From: Blumeriella jaapii
Taxonomy: Eukaryota; Ascomycota; Leotiomycetes; Helotiales; Drepanopezizaceae
Assembly (NCBI GenBank): GCA_009599575.1
Contig: VWND01000009.1
Location: forward strand, 868,001 to 932,000
DNA length: 64,000 bases
Direction: 5' to 3'
Part shown: positions 34,281 through 47,054 of the stretch, piece by piece
How the letters are laid out: every line of letters begins with the position of its first letter
Numbering within the stretch: position 1 is the stretch's first letter
The notes under the pieces: model-generated
The model's input: only the letters and a program-made list of their open reading frames with translations
Databases searched by the model: none
Told to the model about the DNA's origin: nothing
Translations under genes and position numbers: made by a program

Positions 34281-34986
34281 TTACTTGAGAGGAATGAAAC
34301 GCGAGGAGTGGGTAGCACCAATACCAGGACGTCCGTGCTTGACCGGGTGGCTGTGAATCCGTTAGCATTTCTCTCTCTCCTGTGTGGACGCCTGGAATAC
34401 GTACTAAGAGATCGAGAATTCTCCCAAGTAGTGGCCGACCATCTCAGGCTTGATCTCAACCTGGTTGAACTCCTTACCGGAGTAGATGCCGATAACGGAA
34501 CCAATCATCTCAGGAACGACAATCATGTTACGCAGGTGGGTCTTGACTAGGTCGGGCTTCTCGTTGGGCTTGGCCTCTTGCTTCGCCTTGCGGAGCTTCT
34601 TGATCAAACCCATAGGCTTGCGCTTAAGACCACGGTTGAAGCGACGGCGAGCGCGGGCGTGGACCACATCACGGAGTTGGTCGGAGCTGAGGTCGAGGAG
34701 TCTGCGGAGGGGTCGAGGGTTAGCCGGGTGCTCCCCTTTGAAGTCAAACGACTAGAGGGTTTGCATGTGTATGTGTAGCACGTACTGATCGAGGTCGATT
34801 CCACGGTAGGAGAACTTGCGGAAGGCTCTCTTCTTCTTGATCTCGGCAGCCTCGACGGCGTCCTGTTTGAAAGTGTCAGCGGTGCTTCTTCTGGATATTG
34901 ACTGGGGCTGTCTGCGGTGCAACAAAACCGCACGAGTGAGCGCGCAGATGAGGTAGAGAGCCAGGACTCACGTATTCATCAGCCAT
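34281..34986 (-). CDS. RPS15: 40S ribosomal protein S15 (uS19)
   Basis: Four exons, 34986-34972, 34862-34786, 34701-34405 and 34350-34281, give 152 residues, the standard length. The first exon encodes only MADEY, common in ribosomal protein genes. The sequence contains [59 protein letters not shown] and the C-terminus [18 protein letters not shown], all diagnostic of uS19. The protein sits in the small-subunit head near the decoding centre. All splice sites are canonical. RPP2 lies ~580 bp upstream on the same strand. Confidence 0.97.
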
Positions 34987-35568
34987 GTTTGCGGTTGCTG
35001 TAAGGAGCTTTCGATCTTGTCGAAAGTCGAGTTTGTCGGAATGGCTCTGTTCGGGAGTTCAAAAATTTGGTGGTGTGCAGTTTTGCAGCACAGTCGCTTA
35101 GCTACGGGCCGCTAAGCTCCATCTATACTAGTGCTCCAGCTCCATGTCCCGAGTCACATGATAGGGCAAGAAGCCCCAGACGAGGCTGAAGAAGAGGCGG
35201 GGAATTCGCTCAGGTTTAGTTGGAGTTGTGCATGGGAGGGACTCTTTTGAATTTTTGGACAGAATGAGTACTGGATAACTTGAAGATTGCACAATGCTAA
35301 CGAAGCATTGTTCGACCACTTGCCAGTCAGACTACTAACATCTGCGCATCTTTCTTTCACGTAGAACCAGCATTGGAAGAAGCACGTCATTGTTCTGCTA
35401 CGAAATCTGCATCCTTGACATTTCATCATAGAAGGCCCTCAATCCAGTAACCTGCACCCCCTATGACATGCAAATAAACCAGCCAAACCCGCATAACTTC
35501 TCCCACAAGCCCTGACCATCGAAGGCAAAGTATGGAGAGCATGGCATCCGTGTAGACAGTGTGTGCGT
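34987..35568. other. intergenic between two ribosomal protein genes
   Basis: Upstream region of RPS15 and 3' flank of RPP2. No further gene seen. Confidence 0.6.
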
Positions 35569-36015
35569 CTATTCGAAGAGACCGAAACCCATGTCGTCGT
35601 CGGACTCCTCCTTCTCTGCACTCCGAGTTAGCCTCTGCATCAATTTTCTGCGAAAATCTCGACATACCCTCCTCCTTTTCTGGCTCTGGGGGCGCGTCGC
35701 CACCGGCACCACCGGCGCCACCAGCTCCACCAGCAGTTGGGGCAGCACCTCCGGCACCTCCAGATGGGACGGATGCCAGCTTGGCGGAGCCCTCGGCAAT
35801 CAACTGTACGCAAATTAGCCTCTGCTGCCTCGTGTTCGAATTGTGTGGTTGCATACCTCGTTGATGTCCTTGCCCTCGAGTTGCGAGATGAGGTTGGAGA
35901 GACGCTCCTCGTCGGCCTCGATTCCAACGGACTCGAGGACGGCCTTGATGTCTGCCGCAGAAGGGGAAGTGTTACCGCCGAGGGTGAGGAGAAGGTAGGC
36001 TGCGAGATGCTTCAT
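35569..36015 (-). CDS. RPP2: 60S acidic ribosomal stalk protein P2
   Basis: Exons 36015-35857, 35803-35668 and 35615-35569 encode 113 residues. The N-terminal dimerisation domain begins [15 protein letters not shown] and includes [18 protein letters not shown] Gly/Ala hinge follows. The tail is acidic and ends in [11 protein letters not shown], the P-protein signature that binds elongation factors. P2 pairs with P1 on P0 to form the ribosomal stalk. Introns fall after NE and inside the acidic run, both with standard signals. Confidence 0.97.
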
Positions 36016-37094
36016 TTTGGATGCTGGGTCCAATTCGTCAGTATCTGCGCGTGCACATCCAGAGGTCGAAGACTCACATGTGATTGTTCTTTTTGGGTTG
36101 AACAGGAGATTCAATCGATTTAACCGCTTATTTGGGCGGAGACTGAAACGTCGGGTTCGAGAGTTTGGTGGAAGACGAGAAGTTTGTCGTGGATCGGAGT
36201 TCTGAAGAAGTTCGCGACCTCACTGTGGGCGCTAAGAATATTTGTGGGTCAATTCCGTTTGGCTCCGACAGGGGGTGTCTAGCGCTTTCAGTCTCGCCCG
36301 ATTCCCGAAGCGATTACTTGTTGACATTGGAACATGTACATCATGAGTCGAAGAGGTTGCACCGGTTATTTGTTATTTGCGACTCGCAAGGAACCCGGTG
36401 CCCGATATGAATGGGATCTGTTTTTTGCTGGTCTCGACTCGCATCGAAGTGGTAGTACAGTACAGTATCTGGACCTATTCAAGCTTGAATCTTCGGCCCT
36501 AGATTTCGAAAATGCTATGAAAGACCTCATCAAAATGTACTGTCAAATACACTCAACGAGTGCTGCATGGTAAATCTCCTGAAAGAAAGCCAAAGCGCGG
36601 AACTCACTGAGTACTGTACATATAGCAGTTGGACAGAAGCAATGACGGCAATCCTATACGTGTACCTGTAAGCATCCGGAACTGGAAAGGAGCAGTCATC
36701 TATCTGTTGAACGACCGTGTGCTAGTGGGCTCTTCATCAATCATGAGTGAGCTGTAAACAATCAAACTTCAAAGTCCAGTCAGCGATATCCCTTCGAGCG
36801 AGTTGTTTTGCGGTTGTTTGGGATGTGGTCCGGGGTCTTATCACAGCGAGTTCGATGTGAGAAGGCCTTTAATCTATCCGTGGAAACCGAGGAAAGCATG
36901 AGGTCTAGCTAGCACGATCCCGTGGATAGGCACAGTCACCCATGAACGCAATCATTTCGTGACTTTGGCCAGAATTACACCCTCCATGGAGAAGAAAACT
37001 GCCCGTCACCATTAGAAGCTCGCCAAAATGCTTGGCATCAATTTCAACACCACAAACTCACGTGCACCTTTTCTTACTCGACACCTCAACCAAG
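36016..37094. other. intergenic, nothing recognised
   Basis: Upstream regions of RPP2 and HPM1. GTAC motifs at 36455-36467 and 36610-36623. No gene seen. Confidence 0.5.
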
Positions 37095-38187
37095 ATGTCA
37101 GACTTCAGCTTCTCATTTTCGGGCGATGACATCGAAGACACATATACCGGCCCCGAGCCTGTACTTCCCAAACATGCCGCCGAAACAGGGTCGCTACAGC
37201 GCGCTTCTCCCTCAGCTTTCCCCATCGCTGGACAGCCTCTGCTGCGGCCACAGACCCATGACCTGGCGGCGATGCTGAAAGCGTTACCGTCCAAAATTGT
37301 TTACAGCACTTTGGTCATCACACTCGATGACGGGACACAAATCTCGATTCCAAGGAGGGAACTTTGGGATGTAAGGGTGCAGCTGATGGCTGAGGAGGAC
37401 GACGAGGGCTTGGGCAATCTGGGGAAAGATGATGTGAAGACAGGGGTTTATGAAGGTGGCTTCAAGAGCTGGGAGAGCTCAGTAGATGTTGTGAAGGTAC
37501 TACATGGCAGGAGAGCAATGGGTGGCTTCACGGGCAAGATTTTGGAGGTACGTTTCTGGTGTCGAAACTCGCAGGTAGAGCTGACACGTCTAGTTGGGCT
37601 GTGGAACTGCTCTACCTTCTTTAGCTGTCCTTCAATGCTGGCTGCAAGACTCAAGATCGTCGGCTGCTTTGAGTCTCGGACTTGCCGATTACAATCCTAC
37701 TGTGCTCCAGCTCGTCACGTTACCGAACATCCTCTTGTCCTGGGCTCAAGTCATGCGCGAAGGTCCCTGGGAAGTAGAGGGCGAGCTAGATCTTGACGAC
37801 GAAGTTATCAAGGCCTTTTTGTCTGATCTACAGTCTCACCGCGTTACCTTGTCGTTCTTCTCGGGCGCTTGGAGTGAAGAGTTCGTCCAGCTCGTGGAGA
37901 AAGGGATGGGTCCACCAACAGCCAAACTAACGATCATCGGAGCTGAGACCATATATTCGCCAGCTGCGTTGAGATCCTTCGGAGAGACTGTTACGAGTCT
38001 TCTGGGCGCCATGCCGGATAGCGAAAGAACCTCCCTGGTTGCGGCAAAGAAGATATATTTCGGCGTGGGAGGATCGATGCAGGACTTCTGTGATATGGTC
38101 CAGTCGGCCGGCCTTGCGGTTGAGCAACTCAGAGAAGAATCTGACGGAGTTAGAAGGGCAGTGGTTGAGGTTGTGGTACCCGCATAA
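37095..38187 (+). CDS. HPM1: Protein-histidine N-methyltransferase (Hpm1/METTL18 family)
   Basis: Exons 37095-37547 and 37594-38187 give 348 residues; the intron is only 46 nt. The start MSDFSFSFSGDDIED is the first ATG of the frame and matches the usual acidic, Phe-rich N-terminus. The AdoMet-binding fold shows motif I as ELGCGTALPSL (created by the splice), motif II LGLADYNPTVLQLVTLPN, and a later segment with KLTIIGAETIYSP. Yeast Hpm1 methylates a histidine of ribosomal protein uL3 and so affects ribosome assembly and translation fidelity. The substrate here is inferred from the family. Confidence 0.85.
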
Positions 38188-38777
38188 GCCGTCGAGCTGT
38201 CATACTCTGGGCGAGCCAGGGATACTTCCATTGCCTGCTTCCTTCCTATCTGCCAGTCCAAACAGCGACAAGCCCAACACGCGAATTTCATTCCGGCGAA
38301 TGCGCTGGCACTCTTCTGATCGAAACCGGCCAGGTCAGCAACACTTACTCGCTGTTCTGCATCGAATTCCCGGTTGACTGAAATATGTTCGTCGATGATT
38401 GATGGCGGGGACTCCAAACCCCGCACCCGCATCTTCTACCCCGCACCAAGCAGTTGAGGAGACGAGTGAAAATTATCAATCGTACATAAGGCTATAAAGA
38501 TCCTTTTCTACAAGAGCAAATCTCATTGCCCTTGGTCATTGTTTAGGTTGTCCGGGTAGGTAGGGACTATTGCACATTCCACGTTGTTTTTAGCTTTAAG
38601 AGCTGAAGGTTCTTCTCCTGGAACCGGCGTCCAGTATCACCAAAAGTATAGGTAAGCACCTGATAGGTCCGGATTGCCACTTTCATATGCATCAGTCCCT
38701 TACGAACCCCATCAGATCCAGCTTAAATCCTCTTCCTTTCCACAAACCTAGCATCTTTACTTTCTCAAGTCTGCAGC
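38188..38777. other. intergenic, nothing recognised
   Basis: 3' flank of HPM1 and upstream region of the hydrolase gene. Confidence 0.5.
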
Positions 38778-39905
38778 ATGACCGGTCCATCGACAGAAGG
38801 CTACTCACAAGGCTGGCTCGAGGCAAGTATCTTCTTCCATCACACCGAACGTTTCTAATTATCTTACTAGTACGAGAAAGCCTTGGGTCAACGCCTAACC
38901 TTGAATGGCAGTCCCGAAAACATTGTTGCTCAAGACAAGGGGATCGGAGCGCTGCTTGCTCAAGGCCCTCCGCCCGATGCATCTGTCATAACAGATGACA
39001 CCACCGCCAACGGTGTCCCAGTCAGAATCTACACCCCCGCCAATGCTACTGGCAAGAAACTCCCAGTCGGAGTTTACTACCAGTAAGTCGAGTTCCGCAC
39101 TGTTCAGTCACATCTTTGAATCAAGTGTCTGCTAACACGGTGGGAAGCGGTGGCGGATGGCTCGTTGGTAGCCTAAATAGCGAAGATGCCTGGTGCAGAG
39201 CCATTTCCAAGCACACGCCTTGTATTCTCGTCTCGGTTGACTATCGCTTGTCGCAAACAGACAAGTGGCCCGCTCAACTTGATGACAGCCTTGCTGCATT
39301 TAGATGGGTACGTAGATCTATAAACGATTTTCTTGCGAGCTGTACTCATTTCCACAGGCCCGGGACAATGCCGCCAAAATCGGAGGTGATCAGTCCAAAC
39401 TTTTCACAGTTGGCGCCTCAGCAGGCGGCAGTCTCGCATGCGGAGTCGTAGATCATCTCATCAAATCCGGCTGTGGCTCCCAGGTACAGGGCATCGTAGC
39501 AATGGTTCCTGTAACTGCACACCCATCATCGATCCCGGCTGAATACAAGCCTCAGTACCAATCCTACGACGAAAACGCGACTGACGTCCCAGTTATCGAT
39601 GCCGCAACGATGAAGACGTTCTTCGATGCTGCGGCCGTTGATCCTCACGACGAGAAGGCCTTCGTCACGCTGAGCAAGAACTTGAAGGAGTCCCGCCGAC
39701 GTACATTGCTACGTGTGAGAAGGACCCTCTGAGAGACGATGGAATTGTTCTGGAGGCCATGTTGAAGAAAGAGGGGGTCAAGACTAAGAGTGATTTCTAC
39801 GAGGGAGTACCACACTACTTCTGGCTGTTCCCCGGTGTTGCGAGGGGCGAGGAATTTCTCTTGAACGTGGCGAAGGGGGCCCAGTGGGTCCTTTCTCAGG
39901 GATAG
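38778..39905 (+). CDS. Alpha/beta hydrolase of the HSL-type esterase group, one apparent frameshift
   Basis: Exons 38778-38822, 38871-39082, 39148-39307 and 39358-39905. The first intron uses a GC donor (GAG/GCAAGT). The product would have ~321 residues. The oxyanion-hole motif is HGGGWLVGS, assembled by splicing. The nucleophile elbow is GASAGG, and the catalytic Asp and His lie in CEKDPLRDDG and VPHYFW. These fit small fungal esterases/lipases of the hormone-sensitive-lipase type; substrate unknown, no signal peptide, so probably cytosolic. Between NLKE (to 39690) and PPTYIATCEKDP (from 39693) the frame shifts; one missing base (GAGTCCCG instead of GAGTTCCCG) would explain it. Either the gene is freshly broken or the sequence has an error. 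Confidence 0.8.
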
Positions 39906-42471
39906 AGGTCTTTCATTGTGCTTGCATACAAGTCTTACAAGCTCGAAGTTCTTGATGGCCTTTTAAATGTAACACCGGCTTATTCCTGTGCTATGTCATC
40001 AATTTCGGAGTACGTCAAATGGAGGTTCAAGATGGTGTTTCCACCGTTCGTTCACCCCGAGTATATAGCCTACACGCCACAAAGTATCCATTACTTTCAA
40101 GAATCGCGCTTGCCGAATAGTGATTCGGGAATACTTAACGACACAGGTAAGCTCTTGTAAGTCAACAATCGTCTGGCTTTTTTTGCATCATCTTTGAGAC
40201 TCACGAAATCGGCACGATCCCTGTCCTTCTTGAAACGATCGATGTCTATCTCTTTCTGTAACTTGCTCTAGAGCGGTCCTAAGGTAAAAACAAGGGCTTG
40301 GGAGAAAAGAGGAACGCTAGCATGGAGAACGCCTCGAGAAAGCCATGCAACAAAGCGGCAAAGAAATTTCAAGAGCTATGATGTTTTACATCGAAGCTCA
40401 AACGCCTCCAGAGTTTAGCAGCCGCACCCTGGTTCATCATTTGCTGCTTTCTTGACAATGACATCTTGGAGCACACATAGTGTTAGTCTTGAGGTACCCA
40501 AACAGAGCAAGATCTGGGAGATTAGGATTGGAAATATAATAGGACAGTGAAAGACATGTTGTTCTGAAAGAGTACACCGACTATACTTACTGTAGCCATC
40601 AGGTTCATAGAATTCTTGACCTCCAGTGATTACAGTAAAGGTCCACTGTATGAAGTAGCGGCAGGCGTTCAGGATATCCTGGGCATAGACTTGGAGATAC
40701 TCGCATTAGTGTTCAACAACAGAACAAAGCACAAGGGACCTCTGAGTAATCCATTTCAGCAAGTGAGCATAAACATACTGACAAGCAATTTGATTGTCAA
40801 ATGGTCTATTGTACAGAGCCGTAAGTCATAATCAGGGGTTTTAGGCCCATGCTGCTATTTCTAACGGATAAAGAGAGCCAGGTGGTCGTTGACTTGGGCA
40901 AAAAGCTGATCAGCAATAGTGAGTGATCTGAAGGCAAGAACACGGATATCAGCAGACCTGCAGCCATAGATGCACCTCAAGTTCCCTAGGGAGAGTTTAT
41001 TCCCAAATCTCAAGTAAAGGTGATAAGGCCTTCAATAGGAATGCTAAACAATGTAATCAATTGTCTCAAACGGCAAGAACAGCACAGATCGAACGGTAGC
41101 AGACTACCTAGGCAAATATGAACGTTGAATCGTACTCCGACGCGCAAGACTGTCTAATGAATCTGTAAAATGATCTTGAAAATTTCCCGGGATCGTATGT
41201 ATCCACAATCCTTCTCAACCTGTCTCACGATTACGTCTGTGAAGACACCAGAAGTTAGCTTTACATTCCCTTAACAAGCACGAGAAAACACGAAGGAATG
41301 TCCACAATGAAACAAAAACCGTGGGCGACTGTGGTATGCTGCTCTAGGACTAGCTAGGAACAGGGCAATCAAACACCCAGCAGAGATACTCACTCTAAAC
41401 GTCAGTATCAAATTATTGTCCGCCTGACCAATCGTACCGCAACTTGTTCCAAGTGGTGCAGTCATCCTGTATGTCCTGGACACAAATACGGCAAAGTAGT
41501 CGCAATTTCGAGAAACCATAATTGTCAGAGACAACTTAAACTCAGGGCGACCAGCGGAATCTTTGGTGTTACAGGTAAAGTTGAAGTCCCAGCAACTTGC
41601 GGGTAAATAACGTATAAGTTTGGTGAACTACCTTAAAACAGCGGGAATCCTTCATACGAAGAAACTTACATTATTGCACGCAAAGACAGCCCCTGCCGGA
41701 ATAGGCTTATGGTTCTTGGTAGAATCGGCATGGGAGCACGCAACTCGATGGCAACTGCGTGCCTTTTAGAAGAAATTTCTGGCCTTTGAATTTTGGATTG
41801 TTCAAGAGAGATTGTATCAAAGCGTTGATGTAGATGTTATCTGCCTTCCGCCAGTCCGGCCAAGCGGCGAGTGGGAAATATGTAGGAGGAAGTATCTTGA
41901 GTATAATCGTCAGCAAATGTTGATAGCGGAGGCGATCCGATATCCTCACTCTGGACTGGGTCGATCGGATCGCAAGGCTGGAATGTTTATGATAGCACCA
42001 GCTGGATTGTTGTTAAGATTGAACTGTAAGATTTTAATGAGGATCTCATTCCAATACCCAGAGAACCTACAATCTACAAAGGAAGCAAAGGGCAAGGTAG
42101 GCCAAAGCGGTCAGCTGAAACAAAATCAACGTCTCGAGGAGATGACCAGCCGATGGCTTTGAAGGCGAAGAGACTGACATACACGAAGGCGATAAGTGCT
42201 ACTTTAGAGGTTGATGACTGTATGGTGAATTCTGTGAGGGATGATTGAAGCTTTGCTTTTGGAGGCTGGTCTTTTCAATACCCGTGGTTCTATCTTCTTC
42301 CAGAGGCTCACTTATGAGAGTTGAAGCTTATACACATTCACTGCAGCGAACTTGAACCAACCATACATAGAATAAGGCTCGTAACAGAATCAACGGGCAT
42401 CGGCTACGTTAAGAACAGAATCTGAGCAGGTACATTTAGCCGTGAGTCGAAGTCTGTACCACAGTCCCGAT
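39906..42471. other. long gene-poor stretch with possible gene relics
   Basis: Holds short open frames only. The minus strand between 42,230 and 41,300 has pieces of protein-like sequence listed separately. Nothing convincing on the plus strand. Confidence 0.4.
41395..41562 (-). other. Possible exon of a small Cys-containing protein or relic
   Basis: The minus strand reads DSAGRPEFKLSLTIMVSRNC, then DYFAVFVSRTYRM and CGTIGQADNNLILTF before a GTGAGT donor. An upstream piece, HKPIPAGAVFACNN followed by GTAAGT near 41,672, may belong to it. Beta-strand-like alternation and paired cysteines suggest a small secreted protein, but I cannot build a full gene or name a family. Confidence 0.25.
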
Positions 42472-44353
42472 TCAAGATGTCTTCTTTCCCCCTTTATTCT
42501 TCCATGAACTCGCACGAATACTGCTTCTCCCCTTCGGCTTTCCTTTCCCTTTTTTCGTACCGCCAATCTTCAAGTCTTTCGGCTTCCCATTCTTCGAGCT
42601 AGCTCTATAGCCCTCAAACACAATAGTCTCCGGCGATTTTGCAATACCATCTGAGGCTTTCCCATCTCCCTTCTTCCCCATGATCGTGCCATTAGCGCCA
42701 CTTGCTGCACTCCTGATCTGAGCAGCTCCAGCCTTTCCTAGGAGCTTGCCAGCTCGGCCTTTTAAAGATGACAACTCGGAAGTTATCTTGGGTTGGTAGA
42801 TACGGGGTTTGTCATTGCCTTTGCCTTTACGGGGATCTGGACGAGAAGCAGCAGATGCAAGTGCTGTTTTGCGGACCGCCTTGGCACGAACCACCCGTAA
42901 GACGCGAGGTAACATAGGGGGGTACTTCTTCTCGTTGAAAAGGAGTGCCGCTTCTACTGAGTTTGCGTCCTGCGACAGTTAGTTGTGTGGTGAAGAATCA
43001 GGGTGGGTGACTCACTTCAAACTGCACGTAGGCAAACCCCTTTCCGACCCGGGTCTTCTCGTCCCGAACAACACGAACACTTTCTACAGTTCCTGCTTTT
43101 CCAAATTGTCGCCACAAGCCCTCCTCGACATCAGAAGGGATCTTGGAGCGTTTGCGCTCATTTTCGCCACCCTGTTCGAGCATGCTCTCGTCGTCAACGA
43201 ACCCGAGGTTGCCAACAAATACACAACGACGGTGGTCTTGCTTCGCTGGATGGGCCACCCCATCTACACGTAGGTGACGATCCAAGACCATAGTTCCGTT
43301 CAACTTCTTTACTGCTTCTCTAGCTGCGAAAGCTGTCGAATACACAGCATAGGCATTGGTGCTCTTGGTGGTCGCGCTCATGAGATCCTTCTTTGCGAAA
43401 GCTGCCTTTTTGGGAAGAGCGGTTCCGGCGTAAGCTGTCGATCGAAAGCGGACAGACTCGACTTTGTGCTCTGGCTTGCCGGTTAACGCCGGAATCGAGG
43501 GGAAGAACGAGCCCAGATGTGCCAGGAGAGTTTTCTTGGCGGCTTTGTCGGTCATTGCAAGCGTGGAGACATTAGCAAGGAAGACTGTCCGAGAAGCTTT
43601 TTCAAGCTCTACAGCATCTTTGCTCGGTGCCAAAGACTCGTGAAGCGGAACCTCTGCAGGCGCGGCTCTTGGGGCTGTATTCCCCTCGGCTTCAGAATCG
43701 CTTCCATCAGGGCTGTCCGAATCCGAGTCCAGATCCTCGGATTCTTCAGACATGTCTGGATCTTGCGCTGCCATCGTCCGTTGGCGCTTCAAGCGTCTCT
43801 CAGCTTTACGCTCAGCCTCTTCCTTCTCCTCCTCTTTCGCAAGCTTCTGCAAATATTTCCCTTCCAGATCTTCTTCTTCTTGCTTCCTCTTCCTTTTTCG
43901 CTCGGATTTAGGAACGGATGCCTCGATGAGCCTGTCCAGCTCAACTCCACCGCTTGCTTCACCCCCGGACCCGGAAAGATCTTCGATGTCCACATCGTCC
44001 AGATTCTCGTCCAGACTGCTCAGATCTTCATCGTCGCCCTCGGATTCGGCCTCTTCTCCCTCGCTTTCTGATTCCTCCTCAACAACCTTTTGTTTTCTAT
44101 GAGGTGGAGGCTCCTGGTAACGAGATCTAGGCGGAGCTTTTACAGGGCCAGCCTTTGGTAGTTGTCAACCACTGAATTCAATCAATTGAGCATAGAAACT
44201 TACACTTGTCGCAAACAGCAAGGCTAAGTTCGGGTCGACCGCTGCCTCGTCCACAGCAAGAGACTTGATACTCTTGCTTTTGCTACTAGACCTTTTCTCC
44301 TTCTTCTCAGGCTTTTCAGAGTCCTCCACGTCTTTGCGACTTCGTTTCCCCAT
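42472..44353 (-). CDS. NOP12: Nucleolar RNA-binding protein Nop12-like
   Basis: Exons 44353-44204, 44152-43016 and 42969-42472 encode 594 residues. A Lys/Ser-rich start (MGKRSRKD) and a long acidic/basic region precede two RNA-recognition motifs. The first is around RTVFLANVS with [20 protein letters not shown]. The second has RNP2 as [10 protein letters not shown] and RNP1 as KGFAYVQFE, the latter split from [11 protein letters not shown] by the last intron. The tail is Lys/Gly-rich. Yeast Nop12 acts in pre-25S rRNA processing in the nucleolus. Nop13/RBM34 is the nearest alternative and RBM34 is the human relative. It is divergent from the Dep1-like gene, with 427 bp between start codons. 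Confidence 0.85.
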
Positions 44354-44780
44354 TTCGTGCAGTATTTTGAGGTTCAGTGCTGTGATTGTGTTGGTTGAAT
44401 ACACCTAGATAAAAAAGCTCGGTATCGGTGCGCTAGAAAAAACGGCCCGATGATTAGCCAGTTCCGGCGCCGACCTCCGACGTGGAGCCCTCTTTAATGT
44501 TGTCGGTCTCGGGATCTTCTGCGCTTCCACCTCAACACAACGACCCTTTCTACCTACCGCTATTTCCCGTCTGGTTTCTCTTGAAACTGTGGCACCAACT
44601 GCTGAGCATTCCTAGCCCTACATGGCCCCGGCGTTTTCTGCTTCGTAGCATCAGTGTCGACCCGGAGATAGTTTCGCGCACAACCTTCGCATCGGCTTAT
44701 ACGACTTTCCAAGTTAATCAGAGGGCATGTAATCACGGCAGATATAGAGAGACTGGGCACGGGTGTTACAAAAGCGCACA

Positions 44781-47054
44781 ATGAGCATGTCAATGGATCT
44801 GGGGGTCGACGCCCTACTACAGGCAGCCCAGGAAGGCGGAGGCTTGAACGAAGGCCAGGCGTGCGATGGTGACGGCGAGGACCGCTCCAGCAGCCTGTCT
44901 GAGATCGAGGACAACAATATGGACGACGAGGATGAGGAAGATGAGGAGGAGGGAGAGGGTTCAGAAGATCTCAGCAACCCCTCTGAAGACGAGAATGATT
45001 CTGAAGCAGAGACGGAGCGTCTTGAAGATTCTCCTACTAAATTTCGACAGCAACAGGACCTCGTCATATCAAACCGTTCCTACGAACATAGCCCAAGCAA
45101 GCTCAACAAACAGATAGCCCTCGAAGATATGGAGGAAGAGGAGGAAGACGACGATTTACTGTCTTCTGATGACATTTCGCTCAACGAGACCCCCGACTCA
45201 CTGAAGAGCTCTGAGCGAGGCGAACCTGAACCCGAGGATACGGCCGCGAGTAGATCTCTAGCAGAATCTTCGGATGATGTCGTAAAGGCACTACTGTCTG
45301 CCACGGACGTCGATACGAGAAAGCGCAAAAGATCAATAATGGCTGGGAGTTCGTTGGACGAGGACCTGGGGGAACCTTTGCGCAAGCGAACCGGTTCAGT
45401 AATGACACCTGGGGACGGTTATGTAATTGAAGATGAGGCGAACCCCGACGACGAAGAAGACCTGTCCAATCCCATCAGCGGCAATGCCTCTGGCGACGAA
45501 GGAGAGGCACAGCAAGAGAACGAAGTTGGAGAGCCCATCGTGGCAGAGGAGCAAGCCGCGGAGATACTCGAAGCACCGATATCGCCAAAGAAGCGCGGGC
45601 GGAAGAAGAAGAAGGCTGTGGAGAAAGGCGTTGGGGGTCATGACGACCCAGACAGCGCCGTCAATGGAGATTATGAAGTCAGAAATGGCGATGACGAACA
45701 TGTCGATGTCGAGGGTGTCGACGAAGCCGAGGCCGCCATGAAGAATGAGGAAGAGCGTGAGTAGGAGCCTTTACATTGTGACGAAGCCCGACTGACCAGT
45801 GACAGTGGAGAAAAAACGAATCGCGTTAGAACAACTGAGCGCGATCGAACGGCAATTCACAACTTTCAGAGACAGGTAACACATTAGTCCACATCACAAG
45901 GCCACCATTGACTCTGTAGCAGACTCTACGACGAACGGTTAGAACAGCTGAACCGAGAAGAAGAGATGCTGCGGAAGGACAAACCTACACATCCCGGCTA
46001 CCTCGCGATGATGCAATGTATCGATGCGCGGAGAGACGACAAGATTCGAATCGCAGACAACTTGCGCGAGCTGGAGATACAGACTCTCAGGAAGCAATCG
46101 GTGGCGAAGAGAAGTCAGATTCTGGTTCAGTACCAACAAGAAGTCCGCGAGATCCGGGAGAAGAAGCTGGAGCAGCTCGGCAAGCAGTGGTACGAGATAC
46201 AACACGACCGGAGGAATCATGCGGGTAGCGTTCCGGATTATGCTCTAAAATACCCTACCAAGAGAGCACAGCAAGTACAGAATCAGATGGCCTACAACAC
46301 CGAGGTATCGATTCTCAGCGGTGTCGCCAAGTATGTAGGCTTCCCTGCAGCTCCGGCGATGGCATCGGCGACTGCAGCAGAGTTAGAAGACGATCTGGAA
46401 AAGATGGGTGTAAGCTTGGAGCGGTCGCTTATTCGACGGGTAACAGCTGACTGTCGTTAGCGAACGAGACAGGTGCATCGGATGCCTTCCCTGCCGATGC
46501 AAGAGCTGCAAGCGCTTCGTAACGTTGGTTCGGCCTCACGATTCAAGCCTGCCGAAGAGCAATTTATCGAACAGACGCCGTGGGCTAATCCTCAGCATCC
46601 TTCACATGCTCACCTGCTTCAGAGGCAGACTTCGGCCCAACAAGCTCCGAGAACGTCCAGCCCGTTAGCTCAGGCTCAGCCTCGAAGACATTCCCATCAA
46701 CACGGATCAGGCCTTCCAATCTCTGGTACTTTCTCAAACCACCCCGTTTCCTCCTTACTACACCAATCCAATGGCGGACCGATGGCTGGGCGTATCTCTC
46801 CTCATAACCCGTTCGCAAACTCGCATCCATATACCATCGCACCATCACCACTGGCAAGTCGACAGCCGTCATTATCCCCGCAACACAATCGACGCCGCCT
46901 GTCGACAGACCAGCATAGTCTACCACTTACGCAAGATGTTCCCAAGAGCAATACGAATCAGCGCTCTCCTCCTGTGGGTGCGTCCGAGATACCACGAGAA
47001 TTCACTCACGAAGCGAAGCGAGACCAAGCGTCTGCAATGATGGGTCGGTTTTGA
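44781..47054 (+). CDS. DEP1: Dep1/Sds3-like subunit of the Rpd3L histone deacetylase complex
   Basis: Exons 44781-45756, 45806-45875, 45923-46409 and 46461-47054 give 708 residues. The first ~325 residues are strongly acidic, with a nuclear-targeting-like KKRGRKKKK. The Sds3-like domain spans exons 2-3: KKRIALEQLSAIERQFTTFR, LYDERLEQLNREEEML and GYLAMMQCIDARRDDKI, a coiled-coil region shared by Sds3, Dep1 and BRMS1. The C-terminal ~200 residues are Pro/Ser/Gln-rich with AP/NPF-like motifs. These proteins hold the Rpd3 deacetylase complex together for transcriptional repression. Domain call is firm; the choice of Dep1 over Sds3 rests on the long acidic N-terminus. Confidence 0.8.
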
